DNA of 64,000 bases from JAISFI01 sp031553775 (lineage in GTDB: Bacteria; Bacteroidota; Bacteroidia; Bacteroidales; Azobacteroidaceae): positions 1-64,000 of the forward strand of contig JAVBLA010000018.1 of NCBI GenBank assembly GCA_031553775.1, in the 5' to 3' direction. Positions 8,993 through 16,511 of this stretch are shown here, in pieces. The notes beneath the pieces were generated by a model, which was not told the origin of the DNA, made no database searches, and worked only from the letters and a program-made list of their open reading frames with translations. The number at the start of each line of letters is the position of its first letter. Position 1 is the stretch's first letter. A program made the translations under genes and the position numbers.

Positions 8993-9004
8993 ACGAATAT
9001 TCGT
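8993..9004. promoter_or_regulatory. Palindrome upstream of the aldo/keto reductase
   Basis: ACGAATATTCGT is a perfect 12-base palindrome 19 bases before the start codon. It is a possible operator. No T tract follows on either strand, so a terminator is unlikely. Confidence 0.35.
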
Positions 9005-9052
9005 TTAAAATGAAATTAGTAGAGTAAAAAGAGCTCAAAAATTTAATCATTT

Positions 9053-10177
9053 TTACACCAATGTATTTAAATATTCCATAAATATATCTTTGTCTCGTCG
9101 GGAATCAGTCATAAGTCTGCGCAGAAGAGTTTTCCGCCCATTGAAACATTTTATTTCTATGAAGCTTAAATTATTACGTTTTTTTGCACCCATTAATTCA
9201 ATATCTAATTGCTTGAAAGATTCTACGCAAACAGTATATGGATAACCGCATCCTTTTGCTATTTCAATGAAATTAATCTCGGATGCTACAGTTGGTAATC
9301 CTCCAACCGTTTCATGTGCACCATTGTTGATGACAATATGAATTATATTCCTGGGCCTATGTTTGCCAAGAACTGCCATGGAACCCATATGCATTAAAGC
9401 CGAACCATCTCCGTCAATACACCAAACCTTGCTTTCAGGCTTATTAATGGCAATTCCAAGTGCTATAGAACTGTTATGTCCCATACCTCCAACAGAAAGA
9501 AAATCATATTTATGACTTTGACTTTTGATTTCCCGTATTTCAAATAATTCTCTGCTTGTTCTGCCTGTAGTAGATAATAATATATCTTCACCTGAGATTT
9601 TCACAATATGCTCAATTACCTCTTCTCTAAACATAGTATAATTATTACTATATTTCATGTTTTTAGAATAGCTAAATGTGCCTTTGCGTATGATAAATGC
9701 AATGCTTTTTCCGGCATTAAGAATACTTTTGAATTTATCCATTTTTTTACGCAGTTCTTCTTCAGTTGTTTCTGGTCCTATAATATAGCTTTTAATATCT
9801 AGATATTTCAGTAGCTTTATTGTCATCTTTCCCTGACAGATATGTTGCTTTTCATCATTCATTCCAGGTTCACCTCTCCATCCTATTATGAAAATACAGG
9901 GAATTGCATATACATTGTCATTTAGTAAAGATGCAACCGGATTAACAATATTACCTTCACCACTGTTCTGTAAATACACAACCGGGATTCTTCCTGTTGC
10001 TAAGTGATACCCAGCAGCTAAACCCGTGCAATTCCCTTCATTTGCAGCAATGATATGATGTTTAGGATCAATTCCATATTTATCCATCAAATAGTCACAT
10101 AGTGCTTTCAATTGAATATCTGGAACTCCTGTATAAAAATCAGAACCGAGAATTTCTGTTAATATCTGTACATCCAT
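9053..10177 (-). CDS. Phosphonopyruvate decarboxylase-like TPP enzyme
   Basis: Thiamine-diphosphate enzyme of the AepY/Ppd family, which decarboxylates phosphonopyruvate to phosphonoacetaldehyde. The Pyr domain has 'SDFYTGVPD' and 'AANEGN' (44-49, with the activating Glu47), the link has 'IIGWRGEPG', and the PP domain has the TPP motif GDGSA (256-260) to NNG (284-286) and 'GAHETVGG'. Length 374 is usual. The ATG at 10177 is chosen over a TTG at 10195 that overlaps the aldolase. No PEP mutase, which supplies phosphonopyruvate, is in the window, so the substrate may be another 2-oxo acid. Confidence 0.85.
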   Translation of the reverse strand: MDVQILTEILGSDFYTGVPDIQLKALCDYLMDKYGIDPKHHIIAANEGNCTGLAAGYHLATGRIPVVYLQNSGEGNIVNPVASLLNDNVYAIPCIFIIGWRGEPGMNDEKQHICQGKMTIKLLKYLDIKSYIIGPETTEEELRKKMDKFKSILNAGKSIAFIIRKGTFSYSKNMKYSNNYTMFREEVIEHIVKISGEDILLSTTGRTSRELFEIREIKSQSHKYDFLSVGGMGHNSSIALGIAINKPESKVWCIDGDGSALMHMGSMAVLGKHRPRNIIHIVINNGAHETVGGLPTVASEINFIEIAKGCGYPYTVCVESFKQLDIELMGAKKRNNLSFIEIKCFNGRKTLLRRLMTDSRRDKDIFMEYLNTLV

Positions 10178-10181
10178 GATT

Positions 10182-11141
10182 TTATTTTTTTTCAAGACTA
10201 AGGTTGCTTACTTTTAATAATTCTTCTATGTATTTATGAGCATTTCCTTCTGCTAATTCTTCAACTTTTTTCTGTAATTTCAATTTTATTTTCAATAATC
10301 CAGTGAGAAAATCTAAAAATGCCTTTTCTGATGAATTATCACAATATTCAATGATTTTGTTAAAATATTGTATATATTCTAACATGTTTTTAATCAATAC
10401 CTGTGAGATTTCTTTTCCATCCAACAATCGAAACAATAGTATAGCAAATTCTGTCTTAAGATTTCCTCCACCTTTTCCAGCTCCGGTAATTGAAACATCA
10501 ACTATGTCAATTCCCGCTTTTTTTGCTTCTAAAGCATTAGCCAAAGCCATTTGAAAATGATCATGAAAATGCAGACCCAAATAGTTTTTGCCTTTCATAT
10601 CTACCATCATTTTACATAATGCAACAGTATCTGCTGGAATCATACTCCCACTTGAATCTGCACAATAAATATAGTCAGCATCAAATTCTAAGCATGTCCG
10701 GTACATATTGAGCAACACTTTACTTGTTTTATTCATCACATATGCAATATTTATAGATACTTTTGTCCCCAGTTCGTGTATATATTTGATAATATCTCGC
10801 ACAGTTTCTGGGATATGATCTTCATGAATCACAATTCGTATCATATTAATTTGAGCAATTAGCTTTGGATTCCAAAGCGAAATATCTGTTTGTTCGGGAT
10901 GCATCATCATAGATATTTTAAAATATTTTTTACAAATATTAAGTGCATCCGTTATATACTCCTCGTCATAATTCATATTACCCTTTTTATCTGTATTCAA
11001 ATAGCCTATTTCAATAAAATCAATATCTTCATTGAAACCATGTTTGACCATGTAGTTCAGATAATTTAACGCCTTTGAATAGTTGAGAGTGCCTTGCCCT
11101 AGATAAATACCTTCCCGTAATGTTACATCCATTATTTTCAT
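10182..11141 (-). CDS. HMGL-like (DRE-TIM) aldolase
   Basis: DRE-TIM metallolyase of 319 residues related to 4-hydroxy-2-oxovalerate aldolase and HMG-CoA lyase/citramalate synthase enzymes. It shows the N-terminal 'DVTLREG' (5-11), metal ligands in 'HFHDH' (191-195) and a glycine-rich loop 'GAGKGGGN' (220-227). Such enzymes make or break a C-C bond next to a 2-oxo acid. It lies four bases before the TPP decarboxylase and 20 bases after the ATP-grasp gene, so the three form one unit. The reaction is unknown; condensation or cleavage feeding the decarboxylase is inference. Confidence 0.82.
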   Translation of the reverse strand: MKIMDVTLREGIYLGQGTLNYSKALNYLNYMVKHGFNEDIDFIEIGYLNTDKKGNMNYDEEYITDALNICKKYFKISMMMHPEQTDISLWNPKLIAQINMIRIVIHEDHIPETVRDIIKYIHELGTKVSINIAYVMNKTSKVLLNMYRTCLEFDADYIYCADSSGSMIPADTVALCKMMVDMKGKNYLGLHFHDHFQMALANALEAKKAGIDIVDVSITGAGKGGGNLKTEFAILLFRLLDGKEISQVLIKNMLEYIQYFNKIIEYCDNSSEKAFLDFLTGLLKIKLKLQKKVEELAEGNAHKYIEELLKVSNLSLEKK

Positions 11142-11161
11142 ACTTTCTTACTCTTGATTTT

Positions 11162-12430
11162 CTAAAACATTTTAGAGTCGAATTGTTTTATCAGCATATC
11201 ATTTCCATTTTCATCAGTAATATGTATCAATGATAGAGATTTTTTTATTCGTTCTGATAGTTCTTTTTTGGAATCTGCAACTATATGTAGTCTCGCCACA
11301 GCTTGGTCTAGTGTTCCTTTTTCGACAATAGCATCGCCATTAAAATGAGATTGAGTAATATTTAAAACACCTTTTATCGATTCAATTTCTTCAAATCCCT
11401 GAATATCTTTTATTATTCCTGTTTTTATTAAAATCACAAGATTTGCAGCCCACTTATCCCCAAAATTACATATATGTGTTAGGCATTTTTCTTTTAAAAC
11501 CATTTTCCCTGACAAGGCAAATGTAATTAACATTTCAACCTGATCCAGTATTCCAAAATGATTAAAGAATATGTATCCTTGACCTCCAGTAGTTCTAAAA
11601 GCGGGGTCATAAAACATTATTTTGCCATCTTCAACAAATGCTTGGATAGTCAAAACACCATTACAAATTTCCAGACTTTGAAATAATTCACACATTTTTT
11701 TATGCATGGTGTCAAAATATAAGTCTGTATATTTAGATGGATAGATCAAGGCAGTTGTTATCGTGCCTGTATCTAAATTTTCCCTATTGACATATCTGTC
11801 TGAAATGGATGTTACGTAAACCTCTTTATCTATAAATGTGTATGTCACGCATATATCATCACATACCATATATTTTTCAATTAATATTGTTTTTGAAGTG
11901 GAGGCTGAAAGTGCTTTAGAACAGCATTTTTCCATTTCACTGTAATCATGGCAAACAGACATTCCCTTAGAGCTGTTGTTATCAACAGGTTTCACAAATA
12001 ATGGATATGATAATTGATTGAAATCTATTTCTCCATTCATTAAATCGTATTCAGGTATGGTTGGTAATTCATGATCTTTTAATGCTTGCTTTAATCCCTT
12101 TTTGTTTCCAAATACCTTTACTTGCTCTCTTGTAGCATAACAAAATTTATTTGTTCGCTCACACAATTGTTGATAATAAGGTAAAAGTACATCTGCGCAT
12201 CCAAGCAAAATTCCATCAATTTTCTCTTCATTCACCAAACGTTCCAATTCATCAACATGAAAGCAGTTTATTAAAAGAGGGACATCTGCATATTTTTTAG
12301 CTGGTGAATTTACCACATGATCTGCTACATACGTTTTTATTTCCCATTTCTTAGAATATTCAACAAATGGAACGGTCTGAGCAGTTGCACCCATAATCAA
12401 TAACTTCTTATTTTTAAAATTTTGTGTCAT
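11162..12430 (-). CDS. ATP-grasp ligase (carbamoyl-phosphate-synthase-like)
   Basis: Carboxylate-amine or carboxylate-thiol ligase fold of 422 residues: an N-terminal Rossmann-like pre-ATP-grasp domain ('KKLLIMGATAQTVPFVEYSK'), a conserved Lys-containing strand 'LFVKPVDNNSSKGMSV' around 150-165, and 'GKIMFYDPAFRTTGGQGY' around 265-285 in the place of the metal-binding segment. Enzymes of this fold activate a carboxylate as acyl phosphate. Context suggests it could join a small acid to an amino sugar made by the VioA-like aminotransferase; this is speculation. A 104-base gap with a small hairpin precedes it. Confidence 0.8.
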   Translation of the reverse strand: MTQNFKNKKLLIMGATAQTVPFVEYSKKWEIKTYVADHVVNSPAKKYADVPLLINCFHVDELERLVNEEKIDGILLGCADVLLPYYQQLCERTNKFCYATREQVKVFGNKKGLKQALKDHELPTIPEYDLMNGEIDFNQLSYPLFVKPVDNNSSKGMSVCHDYSEMEKCCSKALSASTSKTILIEKYMVCDDICVTYTFIDKEVYVTSISDRYVNRENLDTGTITTALIYPSKYTDLYFDTMHKKMCELFQSLEICNGVLTIQAFVEDGKIMFYDPAFRTTGGQGYIFFNHFGILDQVEMLITFALSGKMVLKEKCLTHICNFGDKWAANLVILIKTGIIKDIQGFEEIESIKGVLNITQSHFNGDAIVEKGTLDQAVARLHIVADSKKELSERIKKSLSLIHITDENGNDMLIKQFDSKMF

Positions 12431-12446
12431 AATATAATGTCAACCA

Positions 12447-12471
12447 TTTACTATCCCATATTTATAGTAAA
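12447..12471. repeat. Inverted repeat between the ABC ATPase and ATP-grasp genes
   Basis: TTTACTAT (12447-12454) and ATAGTAAA (12464-12471) form a perfect 8-base stem with a 9-base loop in the 104-base gap. It may be a weak attenuator or an operator; there is no T run. Confidence 0.4.
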
Positions 12472-12534
12472 GAAGGTATAATTCCATTGGAGGAAGGCAC
12501 GGTTGAGTAACGGTAATCGGCTTATTTTGCATAA

Positions 12535-13803
12535 TTAAAGAACCTTTATTAAAGTATAATCATTAGGGATAAAAGTCGGACGAACAACTCCCGCCCATTT
12601 TCCATGCCAAGCAGATGCATTCCTATCTTCAATAATTTCAAAAGAATGAGCAACTTTGTGAAGAAAATAGCTTTTTGATTGAGTAACAAACATATTATTT
12701 ACATAATATAATCCATCATTCATCAATTCTGCAGGAATATGAAAAACTGCTTTATGCAATCCCTTCTCTAAGGGTTTATTTCTTGTAGAAATATTAAAAA
12801 TACAACTACCATTCACATCATATAAATGCATACTCACATTCACCGGGAACTCATCTTCCAAGCACCAAAACTCAGTCACAATATCAAATGGAGTTTTAAC
12901 TGTAAGTTGTTGCCCCTCATATTCGACATACGCACTCTTCACCCGAATTTTTTCCAATCCGGGAGCCTCTTCGAATGTCCATTGATTGTTGATAATACCT
13001 TTTGTTATTTCGTCCGAAAGATAATAATCAACCACATCATTTATTGGTCCTTTATATTCCAGCAAACCATTTTTGAGCATTATTCCTGTTTGGCAAAGAT
13101 TTTTTACAGCAGTCATATTATGGCTGACAAATAATACCGTCCTTCCTTCTCTCTTGCTCACATCCTGCATTTTTCCTATTGCCTTTTTCTGAAATTCGGC
13201 ATCACCTACAGCAAGGACTTCATCTACCACCAATATTTCCGGTTCTAAATGAGCGGCTATAGCAAACCCAAGACGCACGGTCATTCCGGAAGAATAGCGT
13301 TTGGTTGGTGTATCTATATACCGTTCAACACCGGAAAAATCAACTATTTCATCTAATTTCCGGTCTATTTCTTTTTTATTCATACCTAAGACCGCCCCAT
13401 TCATATAGATATTTTCCCGTCCTGTTAATTCAGGATGAAAACCGGTACCCACTTCTAATAAAGAAGCAATCTTTCCTTTAGCTTTGACGGTTCCTGTTGT
13501 AGGAGAAGTTACACGAGACAAAATTTTAAGTAAGGTCGATTTTCCAGCTCCATTTTTACCGATAATTCCTAATACCTCTCCTTGTTTGATTGCCATGTTG
13601 ATGTCTTTCAAGGCCCAAACATACTCGCTTCCTCCTTTTCGGGAACGATCATTTGATTCTCCTATTTTCAAATAAGGATCTTCTTTCCTCCTGATGTTCA
13701 TTGTCCACCATCGATCGAAATCGTGGCTCAGGGTTTGAGTCGTAACTAAGCCCAAGCGGTATTGTTTACTTACATTTTCAAATTGAACAGCGATTTCCGG
13801 CAT
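12535..13803 (-). CDS. Polysaccharide ABC transporter ATP-binding protein (Wzt-like)
   Basis: ATPase of a glycan-exporting ABC system. Walker A GKNGAGKS at 82-89, signature YSSGM at 170-174, Walker B LVVDE at 191-195 and the switch His in 'FVSHNM' are all intact. After residue 265 there is an extra C-terminal beta-rich domain, as in Wzt proteins that recognise the chain end. Length 422. The partner permease Wzm is usually adjacent, but neither neighbour encodes it and none is in the window. The gene starts four bases after the VioA-like aminotransferase. Confidence 0.9.
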   Translation of the reverse strand: MPEIAVQFENVSKQYRLGLVTTQTLSHDFDRWWTMNIRRKEDPYLKIGESNDRSRKGGSEYVWALKDINMAIKQGEVLGIIGKNGAGKSTLLKILSRVTSPTTGTVKAKGKIASLLEVGTGFHPELTGRENIYMNGAVLGMNKKEIDRKLDEIVDFSGVERYIDTPTKRYSSGMTVRLGFAIAAHLEPEILVVDEVLAVGDAEFQKKAIGKMQDVSKREGRTVLFVSHNMTAVKNLCQTGIMLKNGLLEYKGPINDVVDYYLSDEITKGIINNQWTFEEAPGLEKIRVKSAYVEYEGQQLTVKTPFDIVTEFWCLEDEFPVNVSMHLYDVNGSCIFNISTRNKPLEKGLHKAVFHIPAELMNDGLYYVNNMFVTQSKSYFLHKVAHSFEIIEDRNASAWHGKWAGVVRPTFIPNDYTLIKVL

Positions 13804-13806
13804 GAA

Positions 13807-14913
13807 CTATAGTTTCTTTAATAATTGTTCAGAAATAAATGTAACTTCATCTTCCTTCAAATCAAAATATAAAGGCAAACATAGTACTCTCTTAGATACA
13901 TCGTCAGAAACGGGCATTGGAGTATAAGGTATTATCCTGGTAAAATTATTTACAGAAGGATAAAAATATCTCTTTGGAAATATATTCTGTTTATTCAGAA
14001 ATTGCTCTGCATTTAACAATACTTTTTCTGATGGAAAGATGACTGGAAAATAACCATAATTACAATCTTGATTAATTAACTGAAATTTCAAATCACTATT
14101 AGCCGATAAAATTTCCTTGTACAAAAAATACTTTTTTTTCCGGTCATCTAAAGCAGCCTGTAAATAAGTCAGGTTTGCCAAACCCACTGCAGCATGAACT
14201 TCTGTCATTTTCCCATTAAAGCCCTCCTCTACAACTTCCTTATCATCATTGAAACCAAAGAAGCGGATTCTTTTTAGTTTTTCATACAACTTCGTATCAT
14301 TTGTAACACAGCCTCCTCCTTCAACAGTGTTCAATATTTTAGTCGCGTGAAAACTGGTAACTGAAATATCCCCATATTCCAAAATACTTTTCCCATTGTA
14401 TCGAACTCCTACCGCATGAGCAGCATCATAGAGCACTTTCAGATGATGTTTATCTGCAATCTCCTGAATTTCTTCTATATTGCATGGATTTCCAAAAACA
14501 TGAACAGGTAAAATTGCACTTGTTTTAGGAGTTATCCGTTCTTCTATTTTCTGAGGATCTATATTTAAAGTATCAGGATCTATATCAACAAAGACAGGCA
14601 CACAATGTTCCCACATAATAGAACTCAAAGTTGCAACAAATGTAAACGGAGTTGTAATGATTTCTCCTGTTAACCCCAAAGCTTTTATACTCATCTGTAT
14701 GGCAATGGTGCCATTACTGACTGCAACAAGATGCTTTAGTTTCAGAAAACGAGCCACTTCCTTTTCAAATTGTTGCACAATGGGACCGTTATGAGTTAGG
14801 ATCTGACGCTCCCAGATTCCTTCCAGAAATGGAACTAATTCATTCAAAGGAGCCAAAGTAGGCTTTGTGACTTGAATATTATTTGATATTACATTTATCC
14901 TTGAATACCGCAT
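13807..14913 (-). CDS. DegT/DnrJ/EryC1 sugar aminotransferase, VioA-like
   Basis: PLP-dependent nucleotide-sugar aminotransferase of 368 residues. The cofactor-contacting Asp163 ('LYDAAHAVGV') and the Schiff-base Lys192 ('FHATKILN') are visible. The N-terminus 'VTKPTLAPLNELVPFLEGIW' and 'ILTHNGPIVQQFE' resemble VioA, which makes dTDP-4-amino-4,6-dideoxyglucose. It is the first gene of the left cluster and faces the RND operon across 489 bases. It suggests that the glycan has a 4-amino-4,6-dideoxy sugar; no dTDP-glucose synthesis genes are present in the window. Confidence 0.88.
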   Translation of the reverse strand: MRYSRINVISNNIQVTKPTLAPLNELVPFLEGIWERQILTHNGPIVQQFEKEVARFLKLKHLVAVSNGTIAIQMSIKALGLTGEIITTPFTFVATLSSIMWEHCVPVFVDIDPDTLNIDPQKIEERITPKTSAILPVHVFGNPCNIEEIQEIADKHHLKVLYDAAHAVGVRYNGKSILEYGDISVTSFHATKILNTVEGGGCVTNDTKLYEKLKRIRFFGFNDDKEVVEEGFNGKMTEVHAAVGLANLTYLQAALDDRKKKYFLYKEILSANSDLKFQLINQDCNYGYFPVIFPSEKVLLNAEQFLNKQNIFPKRYFYPSVNNFTRIIPYTPMPVSDDVSKRVLCLPLYFDLKEDEVTFISEQLLKKL

Positions 14914-15402
14914 TAATATTATATATATGTGTGTTCTATAAAATATAAAAACGATAAGCTAAACAGTTAACCTTGCGTTTTCTCTATGCAAGTTTACAAC
15001 TATTTTTCCACTATCTAAAAATTTTCCTCCATTTTATTTCTCTTTTAGTTCATGATTGAATTCAAAACACAATCGAAACCGATGTACAAATCTTAGGATA
15101 AAGTACTTATTACTAATTAAATAAATCTAATCAAAACAAATGAATTACAGCTAATCCGATACCCATGACCATCAATGAAGCAAATAATCATTCCACTCAA
15201 TAACATGTAGTTTCAAAGTATTGTTCATCTAAAAGGCAGATAATGGAGAATAAAAACACTCCGTTCTGATAATATCAATCAAAAAACAACTTTGAAAATA
15301 AACTAAAAAAACCTTCATTTCCGAAAAACAACAATTTCTCAAAAGAATTCTCTTACTTTTGTAAGTCAAGAAAATTCTATTCTACCAGCAAAACACTACG
15401 AT
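14914..15402. other. AT-rich divergent intergenic region
   Basis: The 489 bases between the left cluster and the RND operon hold no convincing ORF, RNA gene or long inverted repeat. The cluster start should lie near 14914-15000, but I found no clear TANNTTTG box on the minus strand. A TACTTTTG at 15354-15361 points toward the RND operon. No UpxY/NusG-like antiterminator gene or invertible-promoter repeat was seen here. Confidence 0.7.
15354..15361 (+). promoter_or_regulatory. Possible -7 box of the RND operon
   Basis: TACTTTTG fits the Bacteroidetes TANNTTTG box and lies 41 bases before the start codon. No good TTTG stands 19 bases upstream, so the call is tentative. Confidence 0.4.
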
Positions 15403-16500
15403 ATGTCAAAGAAAACAAGAATAATTCTTATTGTTGTGATTGTCCTTTTTATTGCCGGAATGGCTTTTTATCCAGTAATAAAAAATACATTTTTTTACAA
15501 AGAAGATGCGCCAGCGCAGTCTGAGCAAAAAGGACAGAGAGGCTCCGGAAGAAGCAACAAACCCCTCAATGTCAATGCCCGGATTATCAAATATGAAAAT
15601 CTGAACGATATTGTCCAATCGAGAGGAAGTATTATTCCGGATGAAGAAGTCGACTTATCTTTCGAAACTTCCGGAAAAATCGTTAAAATATATTTCCAGG
15701 AAGGCAGTCAGGTAAGAAAAGGTCAGCTATTGGCTAAAGTCAACGACGAACCTTTACAGGCTGAACTCCGGAAGCTGGAAGCGCAAATTCCCTTGGCAGA
15801 AGACCGCGTATATCGCCAAAAAGCACTGTTGGCCAAAGACGCCGTCAGTAAAGAGGCTTACGAACAGGTAACTACCGAACTCGGCAAACTGAACGCCGAC
15901 ATAGATCTGGTCAAAGCCCGCATTGCTCAAACCGAATTACGCGCTCCGTTCGACGGTGTAATAGGTCTGCGCTCAGTCAGCGAAGGACAATATACGACTC
16001 CCTCCTCTGTGATCGCCAAATTAACCAAAATTATCCCGTTAAAAATTGAATTTTCAGTCAACGAGCACCAGGCAAATGAAATCGGCAATGGTACCAAGCT
16101 GACTTTTCATTTAGACGGTGACCTGAATACATATCAGGCAACCGTATATGCCGTAGAATCGAAACTGGACATGAAAACCCGTACATTGAAAGTAAGGGCA
16201 GTCTATCCCAATAGCAATGGAAAAGTAAAACCGGGACGTTCCGCCCCGATCACCATTGTATTACATGAACTGAAAAATGCTTTAACAGTTCCCAGTGAAG
16301 CTATTGTAGCAGAAATGGGACGTGATATTGCCTATATTTATAAAAATGGAAAAGCCGAGCAAGTGGAACTGACCAAGGGATTACGAACCGAATCCAAAGT
16401 GCAGATAATTAAAGGAATATTACCTGGAGATACCTTGATTATGAGCGGTATCATGCAGTTGAGGAACGATATGCCGGTTACTATCGACCATATCCAATAA
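15403..16500 (+). CDS. RND efflux periplasmic adaptor (membrane fusion protein)
   Basis: Adaptor linking the inner-membrane pump to the outer-membrane channel. One N-terminal membrane anchor (residues 6-25), then a barrel-sandwich/lipoyl half ('GKIVKIYFQEGSQVRKGQLLAKV'), a helical hairpin (about 118-170), the second lipoyl half ('TELRAPFDGVIGLRSVSEGQ'), a beta-barrel and a membrane-proximal domain. Length 365 is usual. There is no lipobox, so it is anchored by the helix. It starts the operon: the pump begins 11 bases after its stop and the channel follows. Confidence 0.93.
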   Translation: MSKKTRIILIVVIVLFIAGMAFYPVIKNTFFYKEDAPAQSEQKGQRGSGRSNKPLNVNARIIKYENLNDIVQSRGSIIPDEEVDLSFETSGKIVKIYFQEGSQVRKGQLLAKVNDEPLQAELRKLEAQIPLAEDRVYRQKALLAKDAVSKEAYEQVTTELGKLNADIDLVKARIAQTELRAPFDGVIGLRSVSEGQYTTPSSVIAKLTKIIPLKIEFSVNEHQANEIGNGTKLTFHLDGDLNTYQATVYAVESKLDMKTRTLKVRAVYPNSNGKVKPGRSAPITIVLHELKNALTVPSEAIVAEMGRDIAYIYKNGKAEQVELTKGLRTESKVQIIKGILPGDTLIMSGIMQLRNDMPVTIDHIQ

Positions 16501-16511
16501 ATATCATTAAA

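Noticed and set aside
14914..15402. Invertible capsule promoter or UpxY/UpxZ regulator
   Set aside because: No inverted repeat pair of recombinase-site type and no NusG-like ORF could be seen in this gap.
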